Shown here in pieces: positions 1 through 8,893 of a DNA stretch of 64,000 nt. The notes under the pieces were generated by a model that did not search any database, was not told the DNA's origin, and worked only from the letters and a program-made list of their open reading frames with translations. Position 1 is the stretch's first letter. Every line of letters starts with the position of its first letter. The position numbers were made by a program, and so were the translations under genes. Origin of the DNA: Sulfurospirillum sp001602955 (GTDB taxonomy: Bacteria > Campylobacterota > Campylobacteria > Campylobacterales > Sulfurospirillaceae); NCBI GenBank assembly GCA_001602955.1, contig LVAC01000022.1:62001-126000 (forward strand), written 5' to 3'.

Positions 1-255
1 AGCTCCAGCGGCAGTGCCAAAAAACTAGACCCCACACGCATTCGCACTGCTTCCATCTGGAAAACTCATGGTGACGCGCTGGCAAAAAAGATGCGGTATG
101 AGCTCAAAAAAAGCGGTTTTACGGGAGATTTTTTAACCGTTTTCTCAGACGAAGAGCCTACATGTAAAGAGCTAGGAAGCCTCATGTGCGTTACGGGAGC
201 ATTTGGTTTTGCATTGGCTTCGTTGGTGATTCGGAAGATTACGGGGAGAATGTAA
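1..255 (+). CDS. tcdA: TcdA, tRNA threonylcarbamoyladenosine dehydratase (C-terminal part)
   Basis: The window opens inside this gene and shows its last 84 residues. TcdA is a ThiF/E1-like ATP-dependent enzyme that closes the threonylcarbamoyl side chain of t6A37 in tRNA into its cyclic form. The visible part has the family's C-terminal features: an SSSGSAKKLDPT segment matching the GAGGK.DPT region of E. coli TcdA, then basic residues with DALAKKMRYELKK (about 26-38 of the fragment), and a small hydrophobic end (VTGAFGFALASLVI) like the VTATFGF end of TcdA. The adenylation domain lies upstream and is not seen. The TAA stop directly abuts the ATG of the next gene. Family assignment is from remembered sequence; another ThiF-family E1-like enzyme is the main alternative. 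Confidence 0.8.
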   Translation, partial: SSSGSAKKLDPTRIRTASIWKTHGDALAKKMRYELKKSGFTGDFLTVFSDEEPTCKELGSLMCVTGAFGFALASLVIRKITGRM

Positions 256-681
256 ATGCGATTTTCCAAAATTGACTACACCCAACTAAGTAGTAAGCAA
301 CAAGAAAGCTTTAATTTTTACAAACTCTCTGCTCTTTTAGTTGATTATGGTTTTTTTTCAATACGTCTTTATGATGACTGGGAAGGCGCTGATTTTATTG
401 CTCAGCATTCATCAAATCAATTCGTTAAAGTTCAACTCAAAGGTAGGTTTACACTTGATACGAAATATTGTAACAAAAAACTCTATATTGCATTCCCTTA
501 TTCAAATGATTGGTATTTATATCCTCATGATAAATTTTTTAATGATGACGAAATACAACAAACAAGGATTGGACTTACGACAAATGGTGGATTTAGCACA
601 AAGAAGCCTAGTCAAAAAATTTTAGAAAAACTAACACCTTATAAAATTGGAGAAAATATAAATTTTGATTTTTATCTCTAA
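256..681 (+). CDS. Small AT-rich hypothetical protein, possibly PD-(D/E)XK nuclease-like
   Basis: A 141-residue protein of unknown function whose ATG follows the tcdA stop with no gap. Residues about 43-63 read G-A-D-F-I-A, then ten residues, then V-Q-L-K-G-R. This resembles the catalytic core of PD-(D/E)XK nucleases (an Asp, then E/Q-x-K about 10-15 residues later). The rest is rich in aromatic and Lys/Asn residues (YSNDWYLYPHDKFF). The gene is visibly more AT-rich than its neighbours, with AAA, AAT and TTT codons dominating, and no partner gene such as a methylase is adjacent. That suggests a recently gained cargo gene or a solitary nuclease-like protein. The nuclease idea rests on one short motif and could be wrong; that the frame is coding is supported by length, start position and fit. 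Confidence 0.6.
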   Translation: MRFSKIDYTQLSSKQQESFNFYKLSALLVDYGFFSIRLYDDWEGADFIAQHSSNQFVKVQLKGRFTLDTKYCNKKLYIAFPYSNDWYLYPHDKFFNDDEIQQTRIGLTTNGGFSTKKPSQKILEKLTPYKIGENINFDFYL

Positions 682-698
682 GATATTACCTAAGAATT

Positions 699-1322
699 TC
701 ACTCTTCCATCGCCATCATTAAAAAGCCTGTAAAAGCGGCATTGTCATCGTGGCTTATCTTTGCTCCGACATTGGCTTTCATCTTTTCTAATACACTCGT
801 ATACGCTATGTAAAATTCGTAGCTCGGTTTTGGCTTATAAACTAAACCTTCTATCTCAAAAAAGGCGATGATGTTTTTGGTGGTTGTAGGCTTGATGAAA
901 AACGCTTTGTCTCGGTAAAAATAGTAAGGAATGAGCGTTACAAGTGACCATTTTGCTAGCCCGTAAAAAGATAAAACTTCAACTAAAGTTTCAAATCCCT
1001 CTTTTTTGTCGCCATAAAGCAGTTCATACAGACCAATAGCGAACATATCTCTTCGCTCCATGCGCATGGATTTGACCATATCGCGTACTTTTGGTTTTTC
1101 AAAAAGAGAGATGAGGGTTGATTTTGAAGCGATCTTGGCGAAGTTCTCGCAGATAAGCTCAGGCTGTGAGAAGTTCTCTTTAGCAAACAATTCACGAACT
1201 TGCTCGCCGATTTTAGCGGTGTTGTGTCGTTTGATGATAGGTTGAAGTCCTATATCTTGAAACCCCTCAGGATAAAGTTCTAAAAAATAAGCTTCTGCGT
1301 TTTTGAGTTTTTCTAAGTTCAT
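699..1322 (-). CDS. Hypothetical protein, unrecognised
   Basis: A 207-residue soluble protein I do not recognise. It has no signal peptide, no clear membrane segment and no Cys motif. It is mostly helical with aromatic-rich stretches (SYEFYIAYTSVLEKMK near residues 168-183) and an acidic C-terminus. Its ATG overlaps the TAA of the upstream Sua5-like gene by one base (TAATG), so it is very likely translated with that gene as the last member of the carB transcript. It converges with the AT-rich gene ending at 681, leaving a 17-base gap with no obvious terminator. Function cannot be given from sequence alone. Confidence 0.65.
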   Translation of the reverse strand: MNLEKLKNAEAYFLELYPEGFQDIGLQPIIKRHNTAKIGEQVRELFAKENFSQPELICENFAKIASKSTLISLFEKPKVRDMVKSMRMERRDMFAIGLYELLYGDKKEGFETLVEVLSFYGLAKWSLVTLIPYYFYRDKAFFIKPTTTKNIIAFFEIEGLVYKPKPSYEFYIAYTSVLEKMKANVGAKISHDDNAAFTGFLMMAMEE

Positions 1323-1762
1323 TACCGTAATTTCCTCATCTTTTGTTTACCGAGTTTGAAAATCTTTGAGGGTTTGTCTTCAAAAAAACCTTTACATGTA
1401 AACACAACGACGTCTGCTTTTTCGATGGCAAAGGTTTCATCAAAACCCTTTCCGCTGGGATTCGACGAGGTGGAATAACTCCATGTCAGTTTTCGTAAAA
1501 ACTGCAAGTGATCTTTGTCTTGGATCACACGAATTGCTAGTCCGCACGGATAAGCGAAAGTGGTTTTTTTGGCTCTTCGGATACGGTTTTTATGCTCTTT
1601 TGGAACACGGGTAAAGGTGCGAAGTGTGCGTAAGCTGTCCACGCTCATCAAAAACGGTTTACCGTTTGGGCGGTTTTTGATGGTTGCTAATGCCTCGGCA
1701 TTTTGGGAGAGAAACCCCGCCGTTGTCTCTGTTTGGGCTAGATAAACACGGTCGGGGTTCAT
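1322..1762 (-). CDS. Sua5/YciO/YrdC-family protein
   Basis: A 146-residue short member of the Sua5/YrdC family, whose best-known members make threonylcarbamoyl-AMP for tRNA t6A. The family's N-terminal nucleotide-binding strand is seen as YLAQTETTAG (residues 7-16, equivalent to the PTDTVYGL motif). It is followed by KNRPNGKPFLM (equivalent to KxRP), a KKTTFAYP segment and a TSSNPSG motif. It is shorter than E. coli TsaC (about 190 residues), so it may be a divergent paralogue rather than the essential enzyme. I chose the ATG at 1762, four bases after the carB stop. A TTG at 1801 would add 13 residues overlapping carB, and neither start has a strong ribosome binding site. The t6A theme recurs in tcdA nearby. 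Confidence 0.75.
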   Translation of the reverse strand: MNPDRVYLAQTETTAGFLSQNAEALATIKNRPNGKPFLMSVDSLRTLRTFTRVPKEHKNRIRRAKKTTFAYPCGLAIRVIQDKDHLQFLRKLTWSYSTSSNPSGKGFDETFAIEKADVVVFTCKGFFEDKPSKIFKLGKQKMRKLR

Positions 1763-1766
1763 GGTT

Positions 1767-4700
1767 TTAGTTAAGATAGTCTTGAAGTGCTCTTGGCTCA
1801 AGCGCGCTTTTGTCTTGAATGTACTCTATCGCTGTTGTTGCCGCTGCCGCTGCTGCGACGGTGGTAAAGTATGGGATTTTGAAGCGAAGAACCGCTTGGC
1901 GGATCTTTTTCGCATCGTCTTTGCTCGATTTGGCGTCACTCGTGTTAATCACTAAAGCGATGTCACCGTTTTTGAGTTTATCTTCGATGTTAGGGCGACC
2001 TTCACTGATTTTATAGACAAACTCGGCGTTCACACCCGCTTCTTGTAGGGCTTTATGCGTTCCACCCGTGGCAATGACTTTAAAGCCAAGCGCTTCAAAT
2101 TTGGTGCCGATCTCTTTGGCAAATGATTTGTCGATGTCCACTAACGAGATGAAAACCGAACCGCTTTTAGGAAGTACGTTTGCTGAAGCGATTTGGCTTT
2201 TTGCAAACGAGGCTGGGAAATTTTTGCTAATACCCATAACCTCACCCGTTGATTTCATCTCAGGTCCCAAGATAAGATCAGCACCTTGAAGTTTGTTGAA
2301 TGGGAAGACCGCTTCTTTGACCGCAACGTGGCTAAGCGGCTTGTGTTTTAAAAGTCCGCCGACTTCGGTTACCATGTTAAATTTGTCGTAAAATTTAAGT
2401 GCTTCGCGGAGATTGCCTTGAAACATCACGCGCGTAGCGACTTTTGCCATCGGAACGCCGGTAGCTTTACTCACAAACGGTACGGTACGACTGGCTCTGG
2501 GATTGACTTCGATCATATAAACGTCGTCTTGATAAATGGCGTATTGAATGTTCATCAGTCCTACGACACCAAGATTTAAAGCAATTTGGCGTGTTTGCGT
2601 TTCTATTTTTGCCAAAATCGTTTCGCTGAGGCTAACGGAAGGCAGAGAACACGCACTGTCGCCGCTGTGAATACCCGCTTCTTCGATATGTTGCATGATG
2701 CCGCCGATGTAGACGTCTTTACCGTCGCTGATCGCATCCACGTCGACTTCGATCGCACGATCTAAAAACTGATCGATCAAAACGGGCGAATTGTGGCTCA
2801 CACTTACCGCTTCGTTCATATAGGTTCTTAGTTCGCTTTCATTGTAAACGATGCGCATCGCACGACCGCCTAAAACATAGCTTGGGCGAACCAAAACGGG
2901 ATAACCGATGATCTTAGCTTTTTCGATCGCCTCTTCTTCGCTGGTCGCCGTTGCGTTATTGGGCTGTTTAATATGATTTTCTTTAATAAATTGCGAAAAC
3001 TTTTCTCGATCTTCCGCCATATCGATCACGCGAGCGGTCGTTCCGATGATTTTTGCACCCATAACGGTCAATTTCTTCGCCAATTTCAACGGTGTTTGTC
3101 CGCCGAAATGCACGATAATTCCATCGGGTTGTTCTTTTTCGACCACGCTTCTGACATGTTCAAAATCGATCGGTTCAAAATAGAGAATATCGCTGGTGTC
3201 GTAGTCGGTTGAAACGGTTTCGGGATTGCAGTTGTACATAATGGTTTTCACGCCCATATCGCCTAACGCGTATGCCGCGTGAACGCAACAGTAGTCAAAC
3301 TCGATACCCTGTCCGATACGATTCGGACCGCCGCCGATGATCATCACTTTTTTCTGTGTATCCGTCGTCTTGGACGGTTGAGGCACTTTCATGATATTTG
3401 TCGTCGAATACAAATACGGCGTTAAGGCTTTAAATTCCGCCGCACACGTGTCGACTTCGTTGTATTCAAAGTCGATACCGAGCTTGTTACGCGCAAAGTA
3501 AATATCGTTTTCGGTTAACTCTAAATTGTCCTCTTTGTTGATCAATTTTGCGATCATCTTGTCCGAAAAGCCCATCGTTTTTGCTTTGCGTAACATCGTT
3601 TCGTTATTGAGGATAAACATGTCGATCTCTTTTTCAAAATCGACGATCTCTTTGATTTGCCCTAGAAACCATGGATCGATTTTACTCAAACGATACACTT
3701 CTTCGACGTCATAGCCTCTTCGAAACCCTTCCGCAACGTAAAGTGCACGGTCGCAATTGGGACGTCGAATCTCGTTTTTAAGTTTTTCTTCTTCGACTTT
3801 TTGAATTTCAAAACCGCTCAAACCGGTTTCCAAAGAACATAACGCTTTTTGAAACGACTCTTTAAACGTTCGCCCGATCGCCATGACTTCGCCCACGCTT
3901 TTCATCGACGTGGTCAACGTCGAATCGGCAAGCGGAAATTTTTCAAACGTAAAACGAGGAATTTTCGTCACGATATAATCAATGACCGGCTCAAAACTCG
4001 CCGCCGTACCCGTAATGTCGTTTTTAATCTCGTCAAGCGTAAATCCGACGGCTAAAAGCGTGGCGACTTTGGCAATCGGATACCCCGTCGCCTTCGAAGC
4101 CAATGCCGAGCTACGGCTCACGCGCGGATTCATTTCGATGACGGTCATGCGTCCCGTTTGGGGGCAAATCGAAAACTGTACGTTACTACCGCCGGTATCA
4201 ACGCCGATTTCACGCAAAATCGCAAACGAGGCATTTCGCATACGTTGGTACTCTTTATCGGTGAGCGTAAGAGCGGGAGCAATGGTAATGGAATCGCCCG
4301 TATGCACGCCCATCGGGTCAAAGTTTTCGATCGAACAGACGATAATGCAGTTATCGGCACGATCGCGAATAACTTCCATCTCGTACTCTTTCCAACCCAA
4401 AAGCGACTCTTCGATTAAGATTTCGTTGATCGGACTCGCATCCAAGCCGGCACTTGCTAACTCTTTAAACTCGTCGATATTGTACGCGACACCGCTTCCG
4501 CCGCCCGCTAAGGTATACGAAGCGCGGATAATCAAAGGGAATCCGATTTTTTCCGCCGCCGCGTACGCATCTTCCATCGTATAGGCATACGCGCTAATCG
4601 GCAAATCCATACCGATTTTCATCATGGCTTCTTTAAACGCTTGTCTGTCTTCGCCTTTTTTAATCGCCGCAGGGTTTGCGCCTAAAAATTTGACGTTTTC

Positions 4701-5024
4701 CAGCAATCCCAGATCGTGCATACGCATGGCAACGTTCAAGGCCGTTTGTCCGCCCATCGTCGGTAAAATCGCGTCGATATTCTCTTTTTCGATAATACGC
4801 GCGATAACCTCTTCGGTAATCGGCTCGATATACGTACGATCGGCGAATTCCGGGTCGGTCATAATCGTTGCGGGATTTGAATTGACCAGTACGACGCGGT
4901 ATCCAAGTTCTTTAAGTGTTTTTGCCGCTTGCGTTCCCGAATAGTCAAATTCACATGCCTGTCCGATAACGATAGGACCTGATCCGATTAATAGTATGGT
5001 TTTAATATCTTGGCGTTTTGGCAT
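1767..5024 (-). CDS. carB: Carbamoyl-phosphate synthase large subunit
   Basis: At 1085 residues this is full length for CarB. With CarA it makes carbamoyl phosphate from glutamine-derived ammonia, bicarbonate and two ATP, feeding arginine and pyrimidine synthesis. The internal duplication is clear: each half opens with a GSGPIVIGQACEFDYSG-type or GGGPNRIGQGIEFDYCC-type segment (near 14 and 562), followed by an ATP-grasp domain with EMNPRVSRSSALASK (near 299) and EVNPRASRTVPFVSK (near 838). The last ~130 residues form the MGS-like regulatory domain. The ATG is preceded by AAAGGAAAGAG, a strong ribosome binding site. It lies downstream of mreC in a long minus-strand run, separated by a 61-base gap holding an inverted repeat. 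CarA is not in the window. Confidence 0.97.
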   Translation of the reverse strand: MPKRQDIKTILLIGSGPIVIGQACEFDYSGTQAAKTLKELGYRVVLVNSNPATIMTDPEFADRTYIEPITEEVIARIIEKENIDAILPTMGGQTALNVAMRMHDLGLLENVKFLGANPAAIKKGEDRQAFKEAMMKIGMDLPISAYAYTMEDAYAAAEKIGFPLIIRASYTLAGGGSGVAYNIDEFKELASAGLDASPINEILIEESLLGWKEYEMEVIRDRADNCIIVCSIENFDPMGVHTGDSITIAPALTLTDKEYQRMRNASFAILREIGVDTGGSNVQFSICPQTGRMTVIEMNPRVSRSSALASKATGYPIAKVATLLAVGFTLDEIKNDITGTAASFEPVIDYIVTKIPRFTFEKFPLADSTLTTSMKSVGEVMAIGRTFKESFQKALCSLETGLSGFEIQKVEEEKLKNEIRRPNCDRALYVAEGFRRGYDVEEVYRLSKIDPWFLGQIKEIVDFEKEIDMFILNNETMLRKAKTMGFSDKMIAKLINKEDNLELTENDIYFARNKLGIDFEYNEVDTCAAEFKALTPYLYSTTNIMKVPQPSKTTDTQKKVMIIGGGPNRIGQGIEFDYCCVHAAYALGDMGVKTIMYNCNPETVSTDYDTSDILYFEPIDFEHVRSVVEKEQPDGIIVHFGGQTPLKLAKKLTVMGAKIIGTTARVIDMAEDREKFSQFIKENHIKQPNNATATSEEEAIEKAKIIGYPVLVRPSYVLGGRAMRIVYNESELRTYMNEAVSVSHNSPVLIDQFLDRAIEVDVDAISDGKDVYIGGIMQHIEEAGIHSGDSACSLPSVSLSETILAKIETQTRQIALNLGVVGLMNIQYAIYQDDVYMIEVNPRASRTVPFVSKATGVPMAKVATRVMFQGNLREALKFYDKFNMVTEVGGLLKHKPLSHVAVKEAVFPFNKLQGADLILGPEMKSTGEVMGISKNFPASFAKSQIASANVLPKSGSVFISLVDIDKSFAKEIGTKFEALGFKVIATGGTHKALQEAGVNAEFVYKISEGRPNIEDKLKNGDIALVINTSDAKSSKDDAKKIRQAVLRFKIPYFTTVAAAAAATTAIEYIQDKSALEPRALQDYLN

Positions 5025-5045
5025 CTCTTTCCTTTAATCTACATG

Positions 5046-5088
5046 TAGTCTTCAACCCAACACCTTTTAGGTTCTGGGTTCAAGACTA
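5046..5088 (-). repeat. Long imperfect inverted repeat between mreC and carB
   Basis: The arms TAGTCTTCAACCC and GGGTTCAAGACTA pair over 12 of 13 positions, around a 17-base loop that itself contains ACC/GGT. One arm overlaps the mreC stop codon. No T-run follows on the minus strand, so it is not a classical terminator. It may protect or attenuate the mRNA between mreC and carB. An ACATGT core flanked as CTACATGTAG lies next to it (5041-5046). Confidence 0.5.
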
Positions 5089-5832
5089 ATTTTGTAAAAT
5101 TACATGCATAAATGCAGGGACATGGGCATTGGCATAAGGCTTAACGACCACGGTTTTGGATGACTCCTCTTCAATGACCTGCGTCACGGTTCCGACTTTA
5201 ATTCCCTCGAAGAAAAGACCGTCCAGTCCGCTGGTGACCACTTCGTCTCCGACTTGCGGTTGCAACCATTGCGAAATATATTTCACTAAAATTTCTTTGC
5301 GGTTTCCTTGTAAAACGCCTTGCATTTTTTGATCTCCCACATAAACCGAAAAAATCGATTTGGGGTCGCTTAACAACAAACCTTGCGGATGCCCGTCATT
5401 TGATACGACGATACCCGCGGCATATCCTTGGGTTAAAAGACCGTAAATTTTACTTTGATTAAAATCTTTAAAATCAAGCCATACTTTACCGTAATCGTTA
5501 AGGTCGGTATAGCCGATCGACTGAATCAATGCAATTTTAGGAGAGTATGCCGTAACGTTGTTTTCTTTTAAAAGATCGTTCAATTTGCTCGCAAACGCGA
5601 TGGATAATACGGCCGATTTTTGCAACGTCTGATTCTCGGCACGCAACCGTTTAATCTCTTCTTGTTGGGCAAAATGCTCGTTCACACGATTTTCGATACT
5701 CGTTTTTAGATCAACGTAAGCGGATAATACTTTCGTATTTAATCCGCCGATATAATGCTTTGCTTCCGTTCCGTACCGAAACGATACGAAAACGAAAGCC
5801 GCTAAAAGTATAAGGATTTTAAATTTATTCAT
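5086..5832 (-). CDS. mreC: Rod shape-determining protein MreC
   Basis: A 248-residue MreC, the bitopic inner-membrane scaffold that links cytoplasmic MreB to periplasmic cell-wall enzymes. It shows one N-terminal membrane segment (residues about 5-20, ILILLAAFVFVSF), then a coiled coil (about 40-75, RVNEHFAQQEEIKRLRAENQ) and a beta-rich periplasmic domain with the family's GYTDLNDYGKVWLDF, VVTSGLDGLFFEGIKVGTV and C-terminal VKPYANAH segments. The start overlaps the mreB stop by 8 bases, so the two are translationally linked. No mreD follows; carB comes next instead, an arrangement I recall from Campylobacter. Confidence 0.93.
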   Translation of the reverse strand: MNKFKILILLAAFVFVSFRYGTEAKHYIGGLNTKVLSAYVDLKTSIENRVNEHFAQQEEIKRLRAENQTLQKSAVLSIAFASKLNDLLKENNVTAYSPKIALIQSIGYTDLNDYGKVWLDFKDFNQSKIYGLLTQGYAAGIVVSNDGHPQGLLLSDPKSIFSVYVGDQKMQGVLQGNRKEILVKYISQWLQPQVGDEVVTSGLDGLFFEGIKVGTVTQVIEEESSKTVVVKPYANAHVPAFMHVILQN

Positions 5833-6859
5833 TCGATAGTTGTTGCAATATCTCTATCTCTTCCAAAGCTTTTCCCGTTCCTTTAGCAACGGCTAAAAGC
5901 GGTTCGTCCGCTACGAAAACGGGGAGTTTGACGATGTCAGAAAGATATTTGTCAAATCCACGGATCAACGCACCGCCGCCCGTCAATACGATACCGTTTT
6001 CCACGATATCGCCCGCCAAATCGGGAGGCATAACCTCTAAAACGTCTTTGAGCGCATCGGCAATCTCTTTCAAAGGCTCTTTAATAGCGTCGCGTACGTC
6101 CTCGCTGGTCAACTCGATACGGCTTAAAAGTCCGCTGACTTGATCGCGACCTTTGACCATCATCGAAAGCGGTTCATCCATCGGTACGGCCGTTCCGATA
6201 GCGATTTTAATCTCTTCTCCGGTTCGTTCGCCGATCAGAAGGTTGTATTTTTTCTTCACATAATCTACGATTGCCAAGTCGATTTTATCGCCGGCAACAC
6301 GAATCGATTTGCTAATAACCAAACCGCCCAAAGAGACTACGCCGATTTCGGTCGTACCGCCGCCGATATCGACAACCAGGCTTCCTTGCGGCTCTCGTAC
6401 CGGCAGTCCGGCTCCAATAGCCGCCGCCATCGGCTCTTCGATCAAGAAGACTTCGCGCGCGCCCGCACTCATCGCCGACTCACGTACCGCCTTACGCTCG
6501 ACTTGCGTCAAACCGTAAGGAACACAGATGATAATGCGAGGACGTAAAAAACTTTTTCTTCGGTGCGCTTTTTCAATAAAATAGCGAATCATTTTTTCGG
6601 TCATATCAAAATCGGCAATCACGCCGTCACGCATCGGACGAATCGCTTCGATGTCGCCGGGAGTTTTACCCACCATATTTTTAGCCTCTTTACCGACGGC
6701 CAAAATACTCTGTTTTCCCATGCGATTTCTTTGTACGGCGACAACGGAGGGTTCGTTAATAATGATACCCTTGCCTTTGACGAGAACAAGCGTATTGGCC
6801 GTTCCGAGGTCAATACTCATATCGCTTGAAAAAAAGCCTATCACTTTGTCTAAAATCAT
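5825..6859 (-). CDS. mreB: Rod shape-determining protein MreB
   Basis: A 344-residue bacterial actin that polymerises under the inner membrane and guides lateral wall synthesis. The actin-fold signatures are all present: phosphate-1 motif DLGTANTLV (near 17-25), DIGGGTTEIGV (near 164-174, phosphate-2), and LTGGGALIRGFDKYL (near 293-307, adenosine motif). Length and sequence are typical, with no insertions. The ATG follows an AAAGGATTGTAGAG ribosome binding site. It lies 16 bases after clpX and overlaps mreC, so clpX, mreB and mreC are probably one transcript. Confidence 0.97.
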   Translation of the reverse strand: MILDKVIGFFSSDMSIDLGTANTLVLVKGKGIIINEPSVVAVQRNRMGKQSILAVGKEAKNMVGKTPGDIEAIRPMRDGVIADFDMTEKMIRYFIEKAHRRKSFLRPRIIICVPYGLTQVERKAVRESAMSAGAREVFLIEEPMAAAIGAGLPVREPQGSLVVDIGGGTTEIGVVSLGGLVISKSIRVAGDKIDLAIVDYVKKKYNLLIGERTGEEIKIAIGTAVPMDEPLSMMVKGRDQVSGLLSRIELTSEDVRDAIKEPLKEIADALKDVLEVMPPDLAGDIVENGIVLTGGGALIRGFDKYLSDIVKLPVFVADEPLLAVAKGTGKALEEIEILQQLSNE

Positions 6860-6875
6860 CTCTACAATCCTTTAT

Positions 6876-8111
6876 TTACGCACTTTTTTTATCTTTTTTG
6901 ACATAAAGCGGTTTATCGCCTTTTAAAACGACGTCTTCGGTTATCACGACTTCGTAACCGGCAAGTTCGGGAAGTTCGTACATAACGTCAACCATAATAT
7001 CTTCCATAATACTTCGAAGTCCGCGAGCTCCCGTTTTACGTTTAATCGCAAGCTCCGCAACCGCACTCAAGGCTTCTTTCGTAAACGAGAGAAGTACGTT
7101 ATCGATGGCAAAGAGCTTTTGATATTGTTTAAAAATAGCATTTTTAGGTTCCGTTAAAATTCGCACCATATCTTCTTGCGTAATAGCAGAAAGTTTTGCG
7201 GTGACATGTAAGCGACCGATCAACTCCGGAATCAAACCGTAATGTACCAGATCGTCGGGCTCGACTAAATCAAAAAGTCCTTCGTCTTGACTTTTAGTAC
7301 GTTTTTCCTGCTCAAATCCGAGTACGTTTTTGCCGATACGACGTTTAACGATCTCTTCGAGTCCGTCAAAAGCACCGCCGCAAACAAATAAAATATTGGT
7401 CGTATCGATTTGAATAAAATCTTGGTTCGGGTGTTTGCGTCCGCCCTTAGGAGGAATATTAACGACGCTTCCTTCGATAATTTTTAAAAGTGCTTGTTGT
7501 ACACCCTCTCCCGATACGTCTCTGGTAATCGAACGATTTTCGCTCATACGGGCAATTTTGTCGATTTCATCGATAAACACGATACCGTGTTCGGCTTTTT
7601 TAATATCGCCGTTCGCACATTGCAGTAGCTTCGTTAAAATATTTTCGACGTCTTCGCCGACGTATCCGGCTTCGGTTAAACTCGTCGCATCCGAAATAGC
7701 GATGGGCACGTCTAAAAAGCGCGCCAACGTTTGCGCCATAAGCGTTTTACCGCTTCCGGTCGGTCCGATTAATAAAATATTGGATTTCGAAATTTCCGTA
7801 TCGTCTTGAATCGTGCTCTGTTTAAAAATACGTTTATAGTGATTGTAAACGCCCACCGAAAAAATCTTTTTCGCTTGGTCTTGACCGATGACAAAATCGT
7901 CTAAAACTTTTTTGAGCTCTTTGGGGACGAGAAGTTCTTGATTAAACGCTTCATCATGGCTTAATGCGGCGGTCGTCTCAGGAATATCGCCGAAGAAAAT
8001 TTTATACGCCGAAATGACGCAATGTTCACAAATAAAAACATCGTCGCCTGCAATCAACCTCGTATCGTTGCTCTCTTTCGTTCCGCAGAAACTGCACTCT
8101 CTATTCACCAT
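6876..8111 (-). CDS. clpX: ClpX, ATP-dependent unfoldase of ClpXP
   Basis: A 411-residue AAA+ unfoldase that feeds substrates to ClpP. It starts with the C4 zinc-binding domain (Cys6, Cys9, Cys28, Cys31), then Walker A GPTGSGKT, the pore loop GYVGEDVENIL, Walker B IVFIDEIDK, and the C-terminal sensor-2 region KTGARGLRSIMED. The reading frame stays open 43 codons further upstream, but that part lies inside lpxA and lacks ClpX similarity. The ATG before VNRECSFCG at 8111 is the proper start and overlaps the lpxA end by 11 bases. ClpP is not in the window. Confidence 0.96.
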   Translation of the reverse strand: MVNRECSFCGTKESNDTRLIAGDDVFICEHCVISAYKIFFGDIPETTAALSHDEAFNQELLVPKELKKVLDDFVIGQDQAKKIFSVGVYNHYKRIFKQSTIQDDTEISKSNILLIGPTGSGKTLMAQTLARFLDVPIAISDATSLTEAGYVGEDVENILTKLLQCANGDIKKAEHGIVFIDEIDKIARMSENRSITRDVSGEGVQQALLKIIEGSVVNIPPKGGRKHPNQDFIQIDTTNILFVCGGAFDGLEEIVKRRIGKNVLGFEQEKRTKSQDEGLFDLVEPDDLVHYGLIPELIGRLHVTAKLSAITQEDMVRILTEPKNAIFKQYQKLFAIDNVLLSFTKEALSAVAELAIKRKTGARGLRSIMEDIMVDVMYELPELAGYEVVITEDVVLKGDKPLYVKKDKKSA

Positions 8112-8892
8112 TATTTTTCCTCTCAAATGGAATACCGCGTTTGGACTCCATAATAAATCGACACATTTGTACGACGTACGCGTTAGAAGCGTTTTGCAAT
8201 AACAAGGTCGCCGTCTCTTGAATCGGCTGACCCGATTCAAATAATTTTCGATACGCCGCCTTCAGCTCGTCGATATCTTGACGTTCCAAATGACGACGAA
8301 GTCCCGTAAGGTTTAAGCCGCGCAACATCGCACGATTGCCTTCCGCTAAGCAAAACGGAGGAATATCTTGCGATAAGGCCGAAGCTCCCGCAATCATCAC
8401 GTAATCTCCGACTTTAACGAACTGATGAATCGGCGTCATACCGCCGATTACCGTGTGATTCCCCAATTCGACGTGCCCCGCAAGCGTCGCCGCATTGGCT
8501 AAAATACAGTGATTGCCGACATGTACGTCGTGCCCGATATGCACGTATCCCATAAATAAATTGTAACTACCGATAACGGTTTTTCCGCCGCCGCCTGCCG
8601 TTCCGGGATTGAAAAGCGTGAACTCTCGAATTTTATTGTAATCTCCGATAATCAGCTCGACTTCTTCTCCCGCATACTTTAAATCTTGAGGAATCGACCC
8701 CAAAACCGCATGCGAAAAAATCTGGTTATGTTTACCGATCGTCGTATTACCGTAGATGTGTGCGCCTTGCGCTATTTTTGTGCCTTGCCCGATCTTCGCT
8801 TGACTTGAAACATAGCAAAATGCGCCTATTTCGACGTCTGCGCTAATCAAAGCCCCGTCCTCGATGATAGCAGTCGGATGAATGTTCGACAT
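8101..8892 (-). CDS. lpxA: UDP-N-acetylglucosamine acyltransferase
   Basis: A 263-residue LpxA, which carries out the first step of lipid A synthesis: transfer of a 3-hydroxyacyl chain from acyl carrier protein to UDP-GlcNAc. The N-terminal two thirds are left-handed beta-helix hexapeptide repeats (AIIEDGALISADVEIGAFC and so on). The active-site block IGHDVHVGNHCILANAATLA is near residues 118-137, with the His of IGHD equivalent to the catalytic His of E. coli LpxA. The C-terminal third is helical with GLNLTGLRRH. It starts one base after the fabZ stop, so the two are tightly coupled, and its end overlaps clpX. Confidence 0.96.
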   Translation of the reverse strand: MSNIHPTAIIEDGALISADVEIGAFCYVSSQAKIGQGTKIAQGAHIYGNTTIGKHNQIFSHAVLGSIPQDLKYAGEEVELIIGDYNKIREFTLFNPGTAGGGGKTVIGSYNLFMGYVHIGHDVHVGNHCILANAATLAGHVELGNHTVIGGMTPIHQFVKVGDYVMIAGASALSQDIPPFCLAEGNRAMLRGLNLTGLRRHLERQDIDELKAAYRKLFESGQPIQETATLLLQNASNAYVVQMCRFIMESKRGIPFERKNNGE

Positions 8893-8893
8893 G

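Noticed and set aside
3982..4584. A 200-codon plus-strand frame opposite carB, and similar long frames opposite mreB and the nuo genes.
   Set aside because: Antisense shadows of highly conserved genes with CG-rich codons; no start signals and no family resemblance.
8112..8240. Longer clpX start adding 43 residues.
   Set aside because: It lies in lpxA and lacks ClpX similarity; the zinc finger begins just after the ATG at 8111.
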